From assembly GCF_011799805.1 (NCBI RefSeq), contig NZ_WXUB01000007.1:116683-180682 (forward strand): 64,000 nucleotides of DNA, written 5' to 3'. The stretch's first letter is position 1. Every line of letters begins with the position of its first letter. The notes under the pieces were generated by a model that saw nothing but the letters and a program-made list of their open reading frames with translations, was not told the DNA's origin and made no database searches. Source of the stretch: Maribellus sediminis. GTDB lineage: Bacteria > Bacteroidota > Bacteroidia > Bacteroidales > Prolixibacteraceae. Shown piece after piece: positions 18,104-27,748 of the stretch. A program made the position numbers and the translations under genes.

Positions 18104-18125
18104 AGTATAAAAACAATATTTTTGC

Positions 18126-18158
18126 ACTCCTGTTTCAATATGAAGCAGGAGTTTTTTT
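18126..18158 (+). terminator. Terminator between tonB and hflX
   Basis: A 12-bp stem (ACTCCTG continued by TTTCA, pairing with TGAAG and CAGGAGT) with a 3-base loop is followed by seven Ts. Confidence 0.92.
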
Positions 18159-18175
18159 GTGAAAAATAATAAGCA

Positions 18176-19384
18176 ATGATAGAGACAGCAGCAATAACAG
18201 AAAAAGCCGTAATAGTTGGTTTGATTAACCAGGATCAGGATGAAAATCAGGTAAAGGAATACCTCGATGAACTTGAGTTTCTGGCTGATACTGCCGGTGC
18301 CGTCGTGCTTAAACGTTTTACGCAAAAGCTTGACGTCCCGAACAAAGCAACTTTTGTTGGCCCCGGTAAACTCGAAGAAATTGGCAACTATATAAAAGTG
18401 GTGGAAGCCGACACCGTAATTTTCGACGATGAATTGTCGCCAACACAACTTCGTAACCTCGAACGTCAGTTGGAGTGCAAGATACTTGACAGAACCAACC
18501 TGATCCTCGATATTTTTGCAAAGCGCGCTCAAACGGCTCACGCAAAAACACAGGTTGAACTGGCTCAATATCAGTACCTGTTGCCACGACTCACACGAAT
18601 GTGGACCCACCTCGAACGTCAGCGGGGAGGTATCGGAATGCGTGGTCCGGGTGAAACCCAGATCGAGACCGACCGCAGGATCATCCTCGATAAAATCGCG
18701 CGACTAAAAACACAGTTGGTTAAGATTGATAAGCAAAAAGCCACACAGCGTAAAAACCGGGGTAAATTGGTACGAGTAGCCCTTGTAGGGTATACCAACG
18801 TTGGTAAATCCACCATTATGAACATGATGGCTAAGTCGGAGGTTTTTGCCGAAAACAAGCTTTTTGCAACACTCGATACCACAGTTCGAAAAGTGGTGAT
18901 TGGCAACCTGCCTTTCCTGCTTGCCGATACCGTTGGATTTATACGCAAACTGCCACACGGTTTGGTCGAGTCGTTTAAATCGACACTCGACGAGGTGCGC
19001 GAAGCCGATGTTTTGCTGCATATTGTTGACATCTCACATCCCGGTTTCGAGGAACAGATTGAAACAGTTGACGGCACCTTAAAAGAAATTGAAGCCGGCG
19101 ATAAGCCCACTATTTATATCTTTAATAAAATAGATGCCTTTTCGTACGACGAAAAAGACGAAGATGACCTGACTCCAAAAACCAAGGCTAACTTCACGCT
19201 CGACGAATGGAAAAATTCGTGGATGGGCAAACACAATACACCGGCATTATTTATTTCGGCAATCGAAAAAGAAAACATCGAGGATTTCAAAGAGAAATTG
19301 TACGAAGCAGTGAAAGAAATTCACTCGCAACGTTTCCCCTACAACGATTACCTGTACGAGACCAGCTGGACAGAGGAAGATTAA
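18176..19384 (+). CDS. hflX: Ribosome-associated GTPase HflX
   Basis: A GTPase that splits stalled or hibernating ribosomes. 402 residues: an N-terminal HflX domain with FVGPGKLEEIGNYI and ELSPTQLRNLERQL, and the helical linker with RGGIGMRGPGETQIETDRR. The G domain has G1 GYTNVGKST (about 205-213), G3 DTVGFIRKLP and G4 NKID. A short acidic insertion (YDEKDEDDL) follows G4. Its stop codon overlaps the stop codon of the convergent neighbour. Confidence 0.96.
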   Translation: MIETAAITEKAVIVGLINQDQDENQVKEYLDELEFLADTAGAVVLKRFTQKLDVPNKATFVGPGKLEEIGNYIKVVEADTVIFDDELSPTQLRNLERQLECKILDRTNLILDIFAKRAQTAHAKTQVELAQYQYLLPRLTRMWTHLERQRGGIGMRGPGETQIETDRRIILDKIARLKTQLVKIDKQKATQRKNRGKLVRVALVGYTNVGKSTIMNMMAKSEVFAENKLFATLDTTVRKVVIGNLPFLLADTVGFIRKLPHGLVESFKSTLDEVREADVLLHIVDISHPGFEEQIETVDGTLKEIEAGDKPTIYIFNKIDAFSYDEKDEDDLTPKTKANFTLDEWKNSWMGKHNTPALFISAIEKENIEDFKEKLYEAVKEIHSQRFPYNDYLYETSWTEED

Positions 19385-20916
19385 CTCTTTTTCCCGTTGT
19401 TCAGGCAAACCGAATACAAATCAGTGCGCCGGTCTTTTAAATTACGTACAGCACCAAAAGTGTGTAATTCCTTTAGTAGATCAAGGTCTGCATCAGCTAC
19501 CAGGATCATCTCGGTATTTGCAGTTGCTTCGGCCTTTATCCCGTTAGCCGGAAAAGAAAAATCGCTGGGAGTAAATACAACCGACTGCGCAAACTGAATA
19601 TCCATATTCTCAACTTTCGGCAAGTTACCCACCGATCCGGCAATGGCCACGTAACACTCATTTTCGATGGCACGGGCACGGGCACAGTAGCGAACCCTTG
19701 AATAACCGTTCTGAGTATCGGTAAGAAATGGCACAAAGAGGATATTCATCCCCTGCTGCGCAAGAATTCGCGGCAATTCCGGAAACTCCACATCGTAGCA
19801 AATTAAAACCCCGACAGGCCCGCAATCGGTTTCAAACACCTCAATGGTATCGCCACCCGATAATCCCCAGGCTTTTGATTCATCGGGAGTTACATGAATT
19901 TTTTCGTAGGTTTCATAGGTCCCGTTTCTGCGGCATAAAAACCCAACATTGTAGAGCTTCTCTTCCTTCAAAAGCGGCATACTTCCGGTAATGATATTAA
20001 TATTGTATGAAATGGCCAGTTTCATAAACCGTTCCCTGATGTCATCGGTGTATTCAGCGAGTTTCCTGATTGCTTTTGCCTCTGTCAAGTGATTATAATC
20101 GGCCATCAAAGGAGCATTAAAAAACTCCGGAAAGAGTACAAAATCACTTTTATAGCTCGCCACAGCGTCCACAAAATATTCCACTTGTGTAAACAGTTCG
20201 TCAATGTCTTTGTACAGCCTCATCTGCCATTGAATCAACCCCAGCCGCACAACCGATTTGTAGGCACTTGCTTTATCCGAAACCTTCTGATAATAAATGT
20301 TATCCCATTGTAACAACACGGCAAACTCCTTCGATTCTTTGTCGCCCGGCATATATCCGCGCAGCACTTTCTTCACGTGAAAATCGTTCGACAGCTGAAA
20401 GGTAAGCGTGGGATCGTATAACTCCTTCAATTTTACTTTCTGAATAAATTCCTTTGGAGTCATTTCCGAGGCGTGCAGGTGGTAATTTGGGATACGTCCG
20501 CCAAAAACAATCGCTTTCAAATTTAAGTTTTCACACAACTCTTTCCGGGCATCGTATAAGCGGCGTCCTATGCGCAGACCACGGTAATCCGGACGAATAA
20601 AAACATCGATCCCGTACATGGTATTGCCTTTCGGATTGTGTGTATTAAAAGTGTAGTTACCGGTAATTTCCTGGTAGGTATGGTCGTCGCCAAACAACTC
20701 GTATTTCACAATGATGGAAAGGGCGCACCCAACCACCACATCGTTCACCAAAACTGCCAGCTGCCCTTCCGGAAAAATCTTGAGTAACTTCATAAAATGA
20801 CTCTCCTTCCAGTAGGCACCCGGCCAGTTGGAGTATGCTTCAATCATCGATTTCTTTAACTCTTCGTAATCGCCGGCATTTAGCTGCCTTAATTCAACCA
20901 TATCAATTTGTTCCAT
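19381..20916 (-). CDS. GNAT acetyltransferase fused to nitrilase-family amidohydrolase
   Basis: A 511-residue two-domain protein. Residues 1-200 form a GNAT N-acetyltransferase domain (acetyl-CoA loop region RPDYRGLRIGRRLYDARKE). Residues about 225-505 are a carbon-nitrogen hydrolase with the Glu-Lys-Cys triad visible in FPEFFN (Glu), YEKIHVTPDE (Lys) and GVLICYDVEFPE (Cys). The same fusion is known in several bacterial phyla, but its substrate is not established; modification plus hydrolysis of an amine or amide metabolite is a reasonable guess. It is convergent with hflX, and the two stop codons share bases 19382-19383. Confidence 0.9.
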   Translation of the reverse strand: MEQIDMVELRQLNAGDYEELKKSMIEAYSNWPGAYWKESHFMKLLKIFPEGQLAVLVNDVVVGCALSIIVKYELFGDDHTYQEITGNYTFNTHNPKGNTMYGIDVFIRPDYRGLRIGRRLYDARKELCENLNLKAIVFGGRIPNYHLHASEMTPKEFIQKVKLKELYDPTLTFQLSNDFHVKKVLRGYMPGDKESKEFAVLLQWDNIYYQKVSDKASAYKSVVRLGLIQWQMRLYKDIDELFTQVEYFVDAVASYKSDFVLFPEFFNAPLMADYNHLTEAKAIRKLAEYTDDIRERFMKLAISYNINIITGSMPLLKEEKLYNVGFLCRRNGTYETYEKIHVTPDESKAWGLSGGDTIEVFETDCGPVGVLICYDVEFPELPRILAQQGMNILFVPFLTDTQNGYSRVRYCARARAIENECYVAIAGSVGNLPKVENMDIQFAQSVVFTPSDFSFPANGIKAEATANTEMILVADADLDLLKELHTFGAVRNLKDRRTDLYSVCLNNGKKS

Positions 20917-21017
20917 ACACGCTTAATTTTGTCTTTTATAAGATAACAAAATTCATAGGAAAATGGCACAAAAAAAGCCCGGACACCCGAGCTTTTCAGT
21001 ATTAATAATATTGTAGA

Positions 21018-22028
21018 TTATTTTACTTCACCATTTGCAATTAGCCATTCGGCAATTTGAACTGCATTTAGCGCAGCTCCTTTTTTAATCTGATCGCCAA
21101 CACACCAGAAAGTGATGCTGTTCGGATCGGTAACATCCTGACGGATCCTTCCAACATAAACATCATCTTTTCCCGACACAAACAACGGCATCGGATATTC
21201 GTTTTTCTTTGGATTATCGATTACAGTCAGCCCTTCAAAATTTTCGAAAGCCTCTTTAACCGCAGCTACCGAAACGGGTGCTTCCGTTTCAACCCAAATA
21301 GCTTCAGAGTGAGCACGGGCTACCGGAATGCGTACACAGGTTGCACTTACTTCTGCATCGGTGTGCATAATTTTCTTGGTTTCCCAGTTCATCTTCATTT
21401 CTTCCTTGGTATAATCGTTATCCAGGAAAACATCGATGTGCGGGATGATATTCATAGCCAGCTGATGCGCAAACTTTTCAACTTTTGCCGGTTTACCCTG
21501 AGCCACATCCAGCACTTGTTCTTCCAATTCTGCAATTCCCTGTGCACCGGCACCACTGGCAGCCTGGTAGGTTGCAACGCGAACACGTTTAATTTTCGAC
21601 ATATTATCGATTGGTTTCAGTGCCACTACCATTTGAATGGTAGAACAGTTTGGATTGGCAATAATGTTTCTCGGGCGAACACGCGAATCTTCCGGATTCA
21701 CTTCAGGTACGACCAACGGCACGTCGTCGTCGTAACGAAACGCACTGGAGTTATCGATCATAATTGCACCGTGCTTCGTAATGGTTTCAGCATATTCCTT
21801 CGATACACCTGCTCCCGCCGAAGTTAGAGCAATATCTATATCTTTAAAATCGTCGCCGTGCTTCAGTTCCTTAACCGTTAGCTGTTTTCCCTTGAATTCA
21901 TAGGTTTTACCGGCACTTCTTGCCGATCCAAAAATTACCAACTCATCCATCGGGAAATTACGCTCGGCCAATACCTGCAGGAACTCCTGTCCTACAGCGC
22001 CGCTCACACCAACAATTGCAACTTTCAT
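21018..22028 (-). CDS. asd: Aspartate-semialdehyde dehydrogenase
   Basis: Reduces aspartyl-4-phosphate to the semialdehyde, the branch point to lysine/diaminopimelate, threonine and methionine. 336 residues: NADP-binding [10 protein letters not shown] at the N-terminus, active-site Cys in [10 protein letters not shown] (about residue 128), [13 protein letters not shown] after it, and the catalytic His region [12 protein letters not shown]. The start at 22028 ([10 protein letters not shown]) is chosen over an upstream in-frame ATG at 22064, which would add 12 residues before the Rossmann strand. The TAnnTTTG-like box TAACTTTG lies at 22082-22075 on the minus strand. The partner kinase lysC is 18 kb away. 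Confidence 0.96.
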   Translation of the reverse strand: MKVAIVGVSGAVGQEFLQVLAERNFPMDELVIFGSARSAGKTYEFKGKQLTVKELKHGDDFKDIDIALTSAGAGVSKEYAETITKHGAIMIDNSSAFRYDDDVPLVVPEVNPEDSRVRPRNIIANPNCSTIQMVVALKPIDNMSKIKRVRVATYQAASGAGAQGIAELEEQVLDVAQGKPAKVEKFAHQLAMNIIPHIDVFLDNDYTKEEMKMNWETKKIMHTDAEVSATCVRIPVARAHSEAIWVETEAPVSVAAVKEAFENFEGLTVIDNPKKNEYPMPLFVSGKDDVYVGRIRQDVTDPNSITFWCVGDQIKKGAALNAVQIAEWLIANGEVK

Positions 22029-22108
22029 TTTTAATAATTTTAATTTTAAAGTCCTTGCTATCAAATAAGTGCGTCAAAGTTAGTATTTTGCACTAAATTG
22101 CTAATAAG

Positions 22109-23548
22109 GTGGCACCCAATCTTCCGAAAATATTAACATTCTTGTTGTGCTGTTTGTCTTTGGTTTCGTCCGCCCAGGAAGTGTGGCGCGAAAGCTTTAA
22201 CATGCCCGAAAAAGGAGTATGGGGCGATGATACAACTTCGGAAATCATTAGCGATTTTGATGGAATTACTAGCTGGACCTTAGAATATTCCGCTGTAGAA
22301 CTCTCGAATTCTGACGATTATGCTAAAACAGTAGCTACTTCAGGTGGCCGGTTTGAATGCCGCGATATTAATGCTGAAGTCATCTGGACTTCTGAACTCA
22401 TCGACATTTCAGCCAATAAAAACATTACCGTAACACTTGAAGCCTCTGAAACCGGCAGTGGTGCGAACGAAGCCACCAAATACCTGAAAGCTTTTTCCAA
22501 ACTCGACAATGGTGAAGAAATTCTTTTTGAAACGAAAGGCGAAAACGCAGGAAACTGGGGCACCGATACTGCAACTCAAACCGGGCTGAATGGCAACATT
22601 CTTCAGATTGTAGTTTATATGAACAACCATTACGCATCAGACAAAGTCATTCTGGATGAAGTTGTAGTTTCCGGGGAAGAGAAAAATCCGGTGTTTATTG
22701 AATCCGGCGATCTGCTGATCAATGAAGTGTTGTTCAATCCCGTTCCTGATGGCGAAGATTTTGTGGAGATCTACAACTATTCCGAAAAAAAAATTCCTTT
22801 AAATAAACTCTACCTGGCATCACGCGACAAGGAGAACGAGCTAACACAAGTCTATTCACTAACTTCAGAAAAAATCACATTCGAACCCAATTCCTACCTC
22901 GCACTTACAAATGACACAAACGGTGTTTTCCCCTGGTTTTACGTTGAGTGTCCCGATTGCTTTCTGCAAATGGAGAAGTTTCCATCCTTCAATAACGATG
23001 AAGACGTGGTGGTTTTATTGAATAAGGAACTGGAAATCATAGATGAATTCGCTTACACCGAAGAGCTGCACCTTCCTGTTTTTCATGATCGCGAAGGCGT
23101 TTCGCTCGAACGCATTTCGTTTGAAGCCCCAACCAATGATCCTGACAACTGGCATTCTGCCTCATCGTTTGCAGGCTACGCAACACCGGGCTATAAAAAT
23201 TCGCAGGCCGATATTCAAGGCAACGAAAAAGTATCAGTCACTTTCGAACCGGAATCATTTTCACCAAACAACGACGGTTATCACGATAACTATTCCATTC
23301 ATTTCGAGCTCGACAAACCCGGCTACCTGTGTACCATAAAAGTCTTCGATTCAGCCGGCCGCTTGGTAAATACCCTGGCCCGAAACATTGTGATAGGAAC
23401 TTCTGAAACTGTTGATTGGGATGGAACAAATGAAAACGGACAACGACAAAACCTCGGTGTGTATGTGGTGCTGGTTGAACTCTACGATTTAAAAGGAAAT
23501 ATTAAACAATTTAAAGACGGCGTAGTATTGACAGATGTTTTAGAATAA
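22109..23548 (+). CDS. Exported lamin-tail-domain protein with C-terminal FlgD-like Ig domain
   Basis: A 479-residue exported protein. A signal peptide (PKILTFLLCCLSLVSSAQ) precedes a beta-rich N-terminal domain at about 25-200. A lamin-tail (LTD) domain follows at about 205-370 (LLINEVLFNPVPDGEDFVEI), then a C-terminal module of about 95 residues starting FSPNNDGYHDNYSIHF, typical of gliding/CHU-type and FlgD-like Ig tails. It is probably cell-surface or secreted; the function is unknown. The only start before the signal peptide is GTG at 22109; no ATG is available. It is divergent from asd with an 80-bp gap. Confidence 0.82.
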   Translation: MAPNLPKILTFLLCCLSLVSSAQEVWRESFNMPEKGVWGDDTTSEIISDFDGITSWTLEYSAVELSNSDDYAKTVATSGGRFECRDINAEVIWTSELIDISANKNITVTLEASETGSGANEATKYLKAFSKLDNGEEILFETKGENAGNWGTDTATQTGLNGNILQIVVYMNNHYASDKVILDEVVVSGEEKNPVFIESGDLLINEVLFNPVPDGEDFVEIYNYSEKKIPLNKLYLASRDKENELTQVYSLTSEKITFEPNSYLALTNDTNGVFPWFYVECPDCFLQMEKFPSFNNDEDVVVLLNKELEIIDEFAYTEELHLPVFHDREGVSLERISFEAPTNDPDNWHSASSFAGYATPGYKNSQADIQGNEKVSVTFEPESFSPNNDGYHDNYSIHFELDKPGYLCTIKVFDSAGRLVNTLARNIVIGTSETVDWDGTNENGQRQNLGVYVVLVELYDLKGNIKQFKDGVVLTDVLE

Positions 23549-23599
23549 TTTCACATACCCAAGTTTCTTAGGTATATATTTTTTACTTATTTTTATTAC

Positions 23600-23932
23600 A
23601 TGCAAAAAAACCAATTGTACAAAGGGAGCCTTTCAACCATCGTTTTGAAATTACTGAATGATAAAGGCAAAATGTATGGCTACCAAATTACCCGCGAAGT
23701 AGAGAAGATTACTACCGGCGAACTGGTGATTACCGAAGGCGCACTCTACCCCACCCTGCATAAACTGGAAGCGAAAGGCCTGCTGAGCGTTGAAATAAAA
23801 ACGGTAAATAACCGCCCGCGCAAATATTATTTTCTAACCGAAAACGGAAAAAGGGAAACCGTTAACCTGCTAAACGAAATGAAAACATTTATCCAGCATA
23901 TGGATGTTTTGTTGAACCCAAAATTGGCATAA
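23600..23932 (+). CDS. PadR-family transcriptional regulator
   Basis: A 110-residue winged-helix repressor of the short PadR subfamily (KGSLSTIVLKLLNDKGKMYG, ITEGALYPTLHKLEAKGLL, RKYYFLTENG). Such proteins usually repress an adjacent transporter or membrane-stress operon and respond to a small molecule. Its stop codon is directly followed by the ATG of the first of two paralogous membrane proteins, and an ABC transporter lies further downstream, so it is the likely regulator of the whole cluster to 27671. Confidence 0.92.
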   Translation: MQKNQLYKGSLSTIVLKLLNDKGKMYGYQITREVEKITTGELVITEGALYPTLHKLEAKGLLSVEIKTVNNRPRKYYFLTENGKRETVNLLNEMKTFIQHMDVLLNPKLA

Positions 23933-24637
23933 ATGAACCGAACCGTAACACAAGAAGAAACTACCGAACTTTTCAAGGTTTGCGAAAATTATGGTGTGTT
24001 TTTCTACGATGTGCAAATCGAAATTGTTGATCATCTTGCTTCAATAATTGAAGAGCAATGGAAGAAAAACCCTGAACTGGAATTTAAGCAGGCTCAAAAA
24101 AATGCAATATCCAGCTTTGGCAAAAACAACTTCACAAAGATGGTTCGCACAAAAGAAAAAGAAGTTAACCGGAAGTACAACTTACTGCTTTGGAAATATT
24201 TACTGGAGTTTTACAAATGGCCCAAAATACTGCTGACGTTTGTGCTTACGCTCGGTGTATTTATCGTATTCCAAACCACTTCGCAAACCAAAAGCATTCT
24301 TCTGATCTACTCAGGAATAATTTTAGTTTTATTTACCATCTATCTCTTTTTTATTTTTCCAAAGATTAAAATATCGGGTAAAACCGGAAAAATGTTTCTG
24401 CTGGCTAGCCGGCAAAGCCAATCAATGTACTTGATAATAATATTGCTACAACTACCCAATCTTATTCATTCGCTTTTTAATTGGATAAAAATTGAATCCG
24501 TTGAAAACAAAATGCTACTTGCTGCATTGTCTTTCTTTTTAGTTGGAGCCAGCATTTTACTGTACGCCAATATGTTTTTTCTACCAAAAAAAATCAAGCA
24601 ACATTTTACTGAACAATTTCCCGAATTTGTAAAATAA
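23933..24637 (+). CDS. Membrane protein, first of tandem paralogues in PadR/ABC cluster
   Basis: A 234-residue protein with a soluble N-terminal helical region (about 1-85, including VQIEIVDHLASIIEEQWKKN) and four hydrophobic helices near 95-115, 122-142, 160-182 and 190-212. It ends in HFTEQFPEFVK. It is clearly paralogous to the next gene along its whole length. The N-terminal part resembles the helical membrane-distal domains that often follow PadR regulators in Bacteroidota. Function unknown. Its ATG touches the PadR stop codon, a sign of translational coupling. Confidence 0.82.
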   Translation: MNRTVTQEETTELFKVCENYGVFFYDVQIEIVDHLASIIEEQWKKNPELEFKQAQKNAISSFGKNNFTKMVRTKEKEVNRKYNLLLWKYLLEFYKWPKILLTFVLTLGVFIVFQTTSQTKSILLIYSGIILVLFTIYLFFIFPKIKISGKTGKMFLLASRQSQSMYLIIILLQLPNLIHSLFNWIKIESVENKMLLAALSFFLVGASILLYANMFFLPKKIKQHFTEQFPEFVK

Positions 24638-24643
24638 CCACCT

Positions 24644-25351
24644 ATGAACCGCACCATCACAAACAACGAAACCCAATTTCTCTTTGAGTTCTGCCGAAAG
24701 CATTACGTTTATCATTACGATTTGCAGGTTGAACTGGTCGATCACCTCGCCTCATCGATCGAGGAGCAGTGGCAGGAGAAGCCTGAACTTTCATTTGAAA
24801 ATGCGTTAAGGAATTCTTTCAGGAAATTCGGTATTCACGGCTTCAGCAAAATAAAAGAACAAAAGCAACGCGAACTCCGAAAAAAATACAACCGGCTTTT
24901 GTGGAAGTATTTGTTTGAGTTTTTTAGCTGGCCAAAAATTGTGATGACTTTTGCTTTTACAATAGTTCTTGCAACACTTTTCAAAGTAATAAAGAATGAC
25001 CTGTTGATCCTTGTCCCATATTTTGGAGGCATAATCATCTTCCTGGTATATTACTACTACCGAATTTTTCCGAAAAGATTTCAAGTAACTAAAATAAAAG
25101 GCAAAAAGTTTATGCTGCTCGATCGCTTAAAAGACACTCAGTTTATGATTATCTTCTTTAGCCAGATTCCCTTCCAAGCTTTTCATTTTTGGAATATCTT
25201 AAACTTATCTTCTTTACAAAATACTGCCGGAATATTTGCTGTCTCACTTGTAATTGTCGGCATTTCTATAGGTATTTATGGAGAACTATTTTATGTTCCC
25301 GAAAAGATAAAAGAACACTTCAGCCAACAATTTCCTGAATTTGCTTTGTAA
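24644..25351 (+). CDS. Membrane protein, second of tandem paralogues in PadR/ABC cluster
   Basis: A 235-residue paralogue of the preceding gene. Shared landmarks include the start MNRTIT/MNRTVT, VDHLASSIEEQW, the KYNRLLWKYLFEF stretch before the first membrane helix, and the end EHFSQQFPEFAL. It starts only 6 bp after its sister. Retention of both copies in tandem, with substantial divergence in the membrane helices, suggests a heterodimer or two specialised proteins rather than a fresh duplication. Confidence 0.82.
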   Translation: MNRTITNNETQFLFEFCRKHYVYHYDLQVELVDHLASSIEEQWQEKPELSFENALRNSFRKFGIHGFSKIKEQKQRELRKKYNRLLWKYLFEFFSWPKIVMTFAFTIVLATLFKVIKNDLLILVPYFGGIIIFLVYYYYRIFPKRFQVTKIKGKKFMLLDRLKDTQFMIIFFSQIPFQAFHFWNILNLSSLQNTAGIFAVSLVIVGISIGIYGELFYVPEKIKEHFSQQFPEFAL

Positions 25352-25425
25352 CTTTAGCGTTTTGCGCATTACTAACAAATAAACCAAAGTCTCAGTAGTA
25401 AAATCAAAAATTTCACAACAATACA

Positions 25426-26889
25426 ATGAAACGTAATTTCTTTTATTTTGCCTGGCGCGAATTTGTGCGTTCGGCTTCCATGAGTAAAAACATGGCGACC
25501 AAAGGCATCCTGATTTTCCTGGCGCTGTATTTCAGTTTAGTCGGCATTTTTTTTGGGTTTCAACTCACCGAGCAACTGGCAGAAGTACCAAATAAAATGC
25601 AGGCTTTTAATGCACTAATTTTTATCTATGTGGGTTTCGACCTCATTTTCAGGGTAATGATGCAAAATCTGCCAACCTTTGGTTATCAGCCATTTCTTAT
25701 CACACCGGTGAGGCGAAAACGCATCGCCCGCTACATGTTGAATAAATCGTTGTTGCATTTTTTTAACGTATTGCCCTTCTTTTTAATGTTGCCTTTCACG
25801 TTCAGAATAGCCGTTACCGAATTGGAAACTCCGGTATTGACTGTCTGGCTGGCATCATTAATCCTGATGATATTTGTGAATCATTTTCTGGCCATTTATA
25901 TCAAGTGGCGAACCAACGAATCGAATGCCTTATTTTACGGTTTTCTGGCCCTGGCAGCCGGCGTTTTTGCCATCGATTACTTTGGCATTTTCGATTTTAG
26001 CATACAATTCGGAAAACTATTCGACCTGGTAATAGCACAACCAATCACGGCTTTGTTGTTCCCGGCACTAATCGTTCTGCTGTATCTGCTTAACCAGCAA
26101 TACCTGTGGAGCCGGTTTTACATCGACGAACTCACGCAAAAGAAAAAAGAAGGCACCACGCACGATTTTTCGTGGCTGAACCAGGTTGGCGAATACGGAA
26201 AAATGTTGTCGCTCGAAGTAAAAATGATCGCCCGCAACAAACGTCCGCGACAATCGGCTATGATGTCGGTCCTGTTTATTTTTTATGGCCTGCTGATTTA
26301 CCGCGACTATAAACCCGACGGGCCGGAATTTATCATCGTTCTTGGCGGTATGTTTATGACCGGCGTTTTCAGTATGATGTACGGTCAGTTCTTCCCGGCC
26401 TGGCACAGTCGCTATTACCCGCTGTTGATGGCCCAAAATATGAAAATGAAACAGGTGCTGCAGTCGGCTTTTTTCCTGATGGCGGTCACCAACATTATAT
26501 TTTACCTGCTTTCGCTGGGTTACATGTACATCACGCCCAAAGTGCTTTACATACACTTTGTGGTAATGCTGTACAATATTGGGGTAAATACCTGGGTAAT
26601 TTTTGCTTTGGGGCTGAACAGCCGAAAGTCAATCGACCTCGACCAACGGGCAACCTTCAACTACCAGGGAATGAGTGCCACTAATTGGCTGATTACCTTC
26701 CCCATAATATTCGGTCCTCTTGCCGTTTACGGACTATTAACCCTGGCCTTCGGAAATATTGCCGCATACGTGATACTCGGTGTGCTTGGTTTGATCGGCA
26801 TCATCCTTCACCCAAAACTGATCGATTATTTTACCGGTCAATACCTGAAACGCAAACACAAAATGCTGGCGGGGTATAAGTCCACTTAG
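25426..26889 (+). CDS. DUF5687 membrane protein (ABC exporter permease-like)
   Basis: A 487-residue polytopic membrane protein with roughly 10-12 hydrophobic segments, starting MKRNFFYFAWREFVRSASM. It matches DUF5687, a Bacteroidota family found next to ABC ATPases and thought to act as the membrane half of an ABC-2-like exporter. The following gene is an ABC ATPase 53 bp downstream. Substrate unknown. Confidence 0.85.
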   Translation: MKRNFFYFAWREFVRSASMSKNMATKGILIFLALYFSLVGIFFGFQLTEQLAEVPNKMQAFNALIFIYVGFDLIFRVMMQNLPTFGYQPFLITPVRRKRIARYMLNKSLLHFFNVLPFFLMLPFTFRIAVTELETPVLTVWLASLILMIFVNHFLAIYIKWRTNESNALFYGFLALAAGVFAIDYFGIFDFSIQFGKLFDLVIAQPITALLFPALIVLLYLLNQQYLWSRFYIDELTQKKKEGTTHDFSWLNQVGEYGKMLSLEVKMIARNKRPRQSAMMSVLFIFYGLLIYRDYKPDGPEFIIVLGGMFMTGVFSMMYGQFFPAWHSRYYPLLMAQNMKMKQVLQSAFFLMAVTNIIFYLLSLGYMYITPKVLYIHFVVMLYNIGVNTWVIFALGLNSRKSIDLDQRATFNYQGMSATNWLITFPIIFGPLAVYGLLTLAFGNIAAYVILGVLGLIGIILHPKLIDYFTGQYLKRKHKMLAGYKST

Positions 26890-26942
26890 GCAACTAAAAT
26901 GGTAAATGAAGAATTAAAATTTAAAACGAAAATTAAAACATC

Positions 26943-27671
26943 ATGATACAAGTAATCAACTTACAAAAAGAATACAACGGAACCACCGTATTAAACATCC
27001 CCGAACTGAGTATTGAAAAAGGTGAAATTTTTGGACTGGTTGGCAACAACGGCGCCGGTAAAACTACTTTCTTCTCGCTCGTTCTTGATTTGATTCGCGC
27101 CAGCCGCGGAAAAGTACTGATCAACGAAATTCCCGTGGCAAAATCGGAAGACTGGAAAGAACTGGTAGCAGCTTATATCGACGAAAGTTTTACAATCGGG
27201 TACCTCACTCCCGATGAGTATTTCAGTTTTATTGGCGAACTCCGTACTATGAACGACACCGATGTTAGCGCATTTCTCAGCAGGTTCAATGATTTCTTTA
27301 AGGATGAAATTCTGGGGAAAAAGAAATTCATTCGCAACCTTTCAAAAGGAAATCAGAAGAAAGTGGGTGTGGTTGGCGCCTTTATGGGAAACACCGAGGT
27401 TATTGTCCTCGACGAACCTTTTGCCAACCTCGATCCTTCGTCGCAGTACCAGCTTCGCAACATCATTAAGGAAATTGGAAAGCAGCAAAACAAAACCATT
27501 CTGATTTCGAGTCACGACCTGGACCATGTTGCCGATGTGTGCTCCCGAATTGTAATTCTGGAGAAAGGAGAAATAGTGCGCGACGTACAAAAAACCGAAA
27601 CCACACTGGCCGAACTCGAAGAATTCTTTACGGGTGTGAAGGTGGAAACTTCTTTTCACGAAGAGTTGTAA
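26943..27671 (+). CDS. ABC transporter ATP-binding protein
   Basis: The ATPase half of the exporter. 242 residues with Walker A GNNGAGKTT (about 34-42), a signature-like motif LSKGNQKKVGVVGAFMG, Walker B VIVLDEPFANLDP and the switch His in ISSHDLDHV. It belongs to the ABC-2/CcmA-type exporter branch. It lies directly downstream of the DUF5687 membrane protein, which is the likely partner, in a cluster headed by a PadR regulator. Confidence 0.94.
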   Translation: MIQVINLQKEYNGTTVLNIPELSIEKGEIFGLVGNNGAGKTTFFSLVLDLIRASRGKVLINEIPVAKSEDWKELVAAYIDESFTIGYLTPDEYFSFIGELRTMNDTDVSAFLSRFNDFFKDEILGKKKFIRNLSKGNQKKVGVVGAFMGNTEVIVLDEPFANLDPSSQYQLRNIIKEIGKQQNKTILISSHDLDHVADVCSRIVILEKGEIVRDVQKTETTLAELEEFFTGVKVETSFHEEL

Positions 27672-27748
27672 AAGCATCAAAATACGGAGGATTAAAACGT
27701 TAGGTCAGCACCTGTTTTTTCTGTAATTTTAACAGAAATTTTCGCTTC

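Noticed and set aside
18117..18124. TATTTTTG as an hflX promoter
   Set aside because: It matches TAnnTTTG, but the start would fall inside the tonB terminator hairpin and no -33 box is seen.
17711..18610. 299-codon minus-strand open frame
   Set aside because: Antisense to tonB and hflX, both firmly identified, and it crosses the terminator between them.
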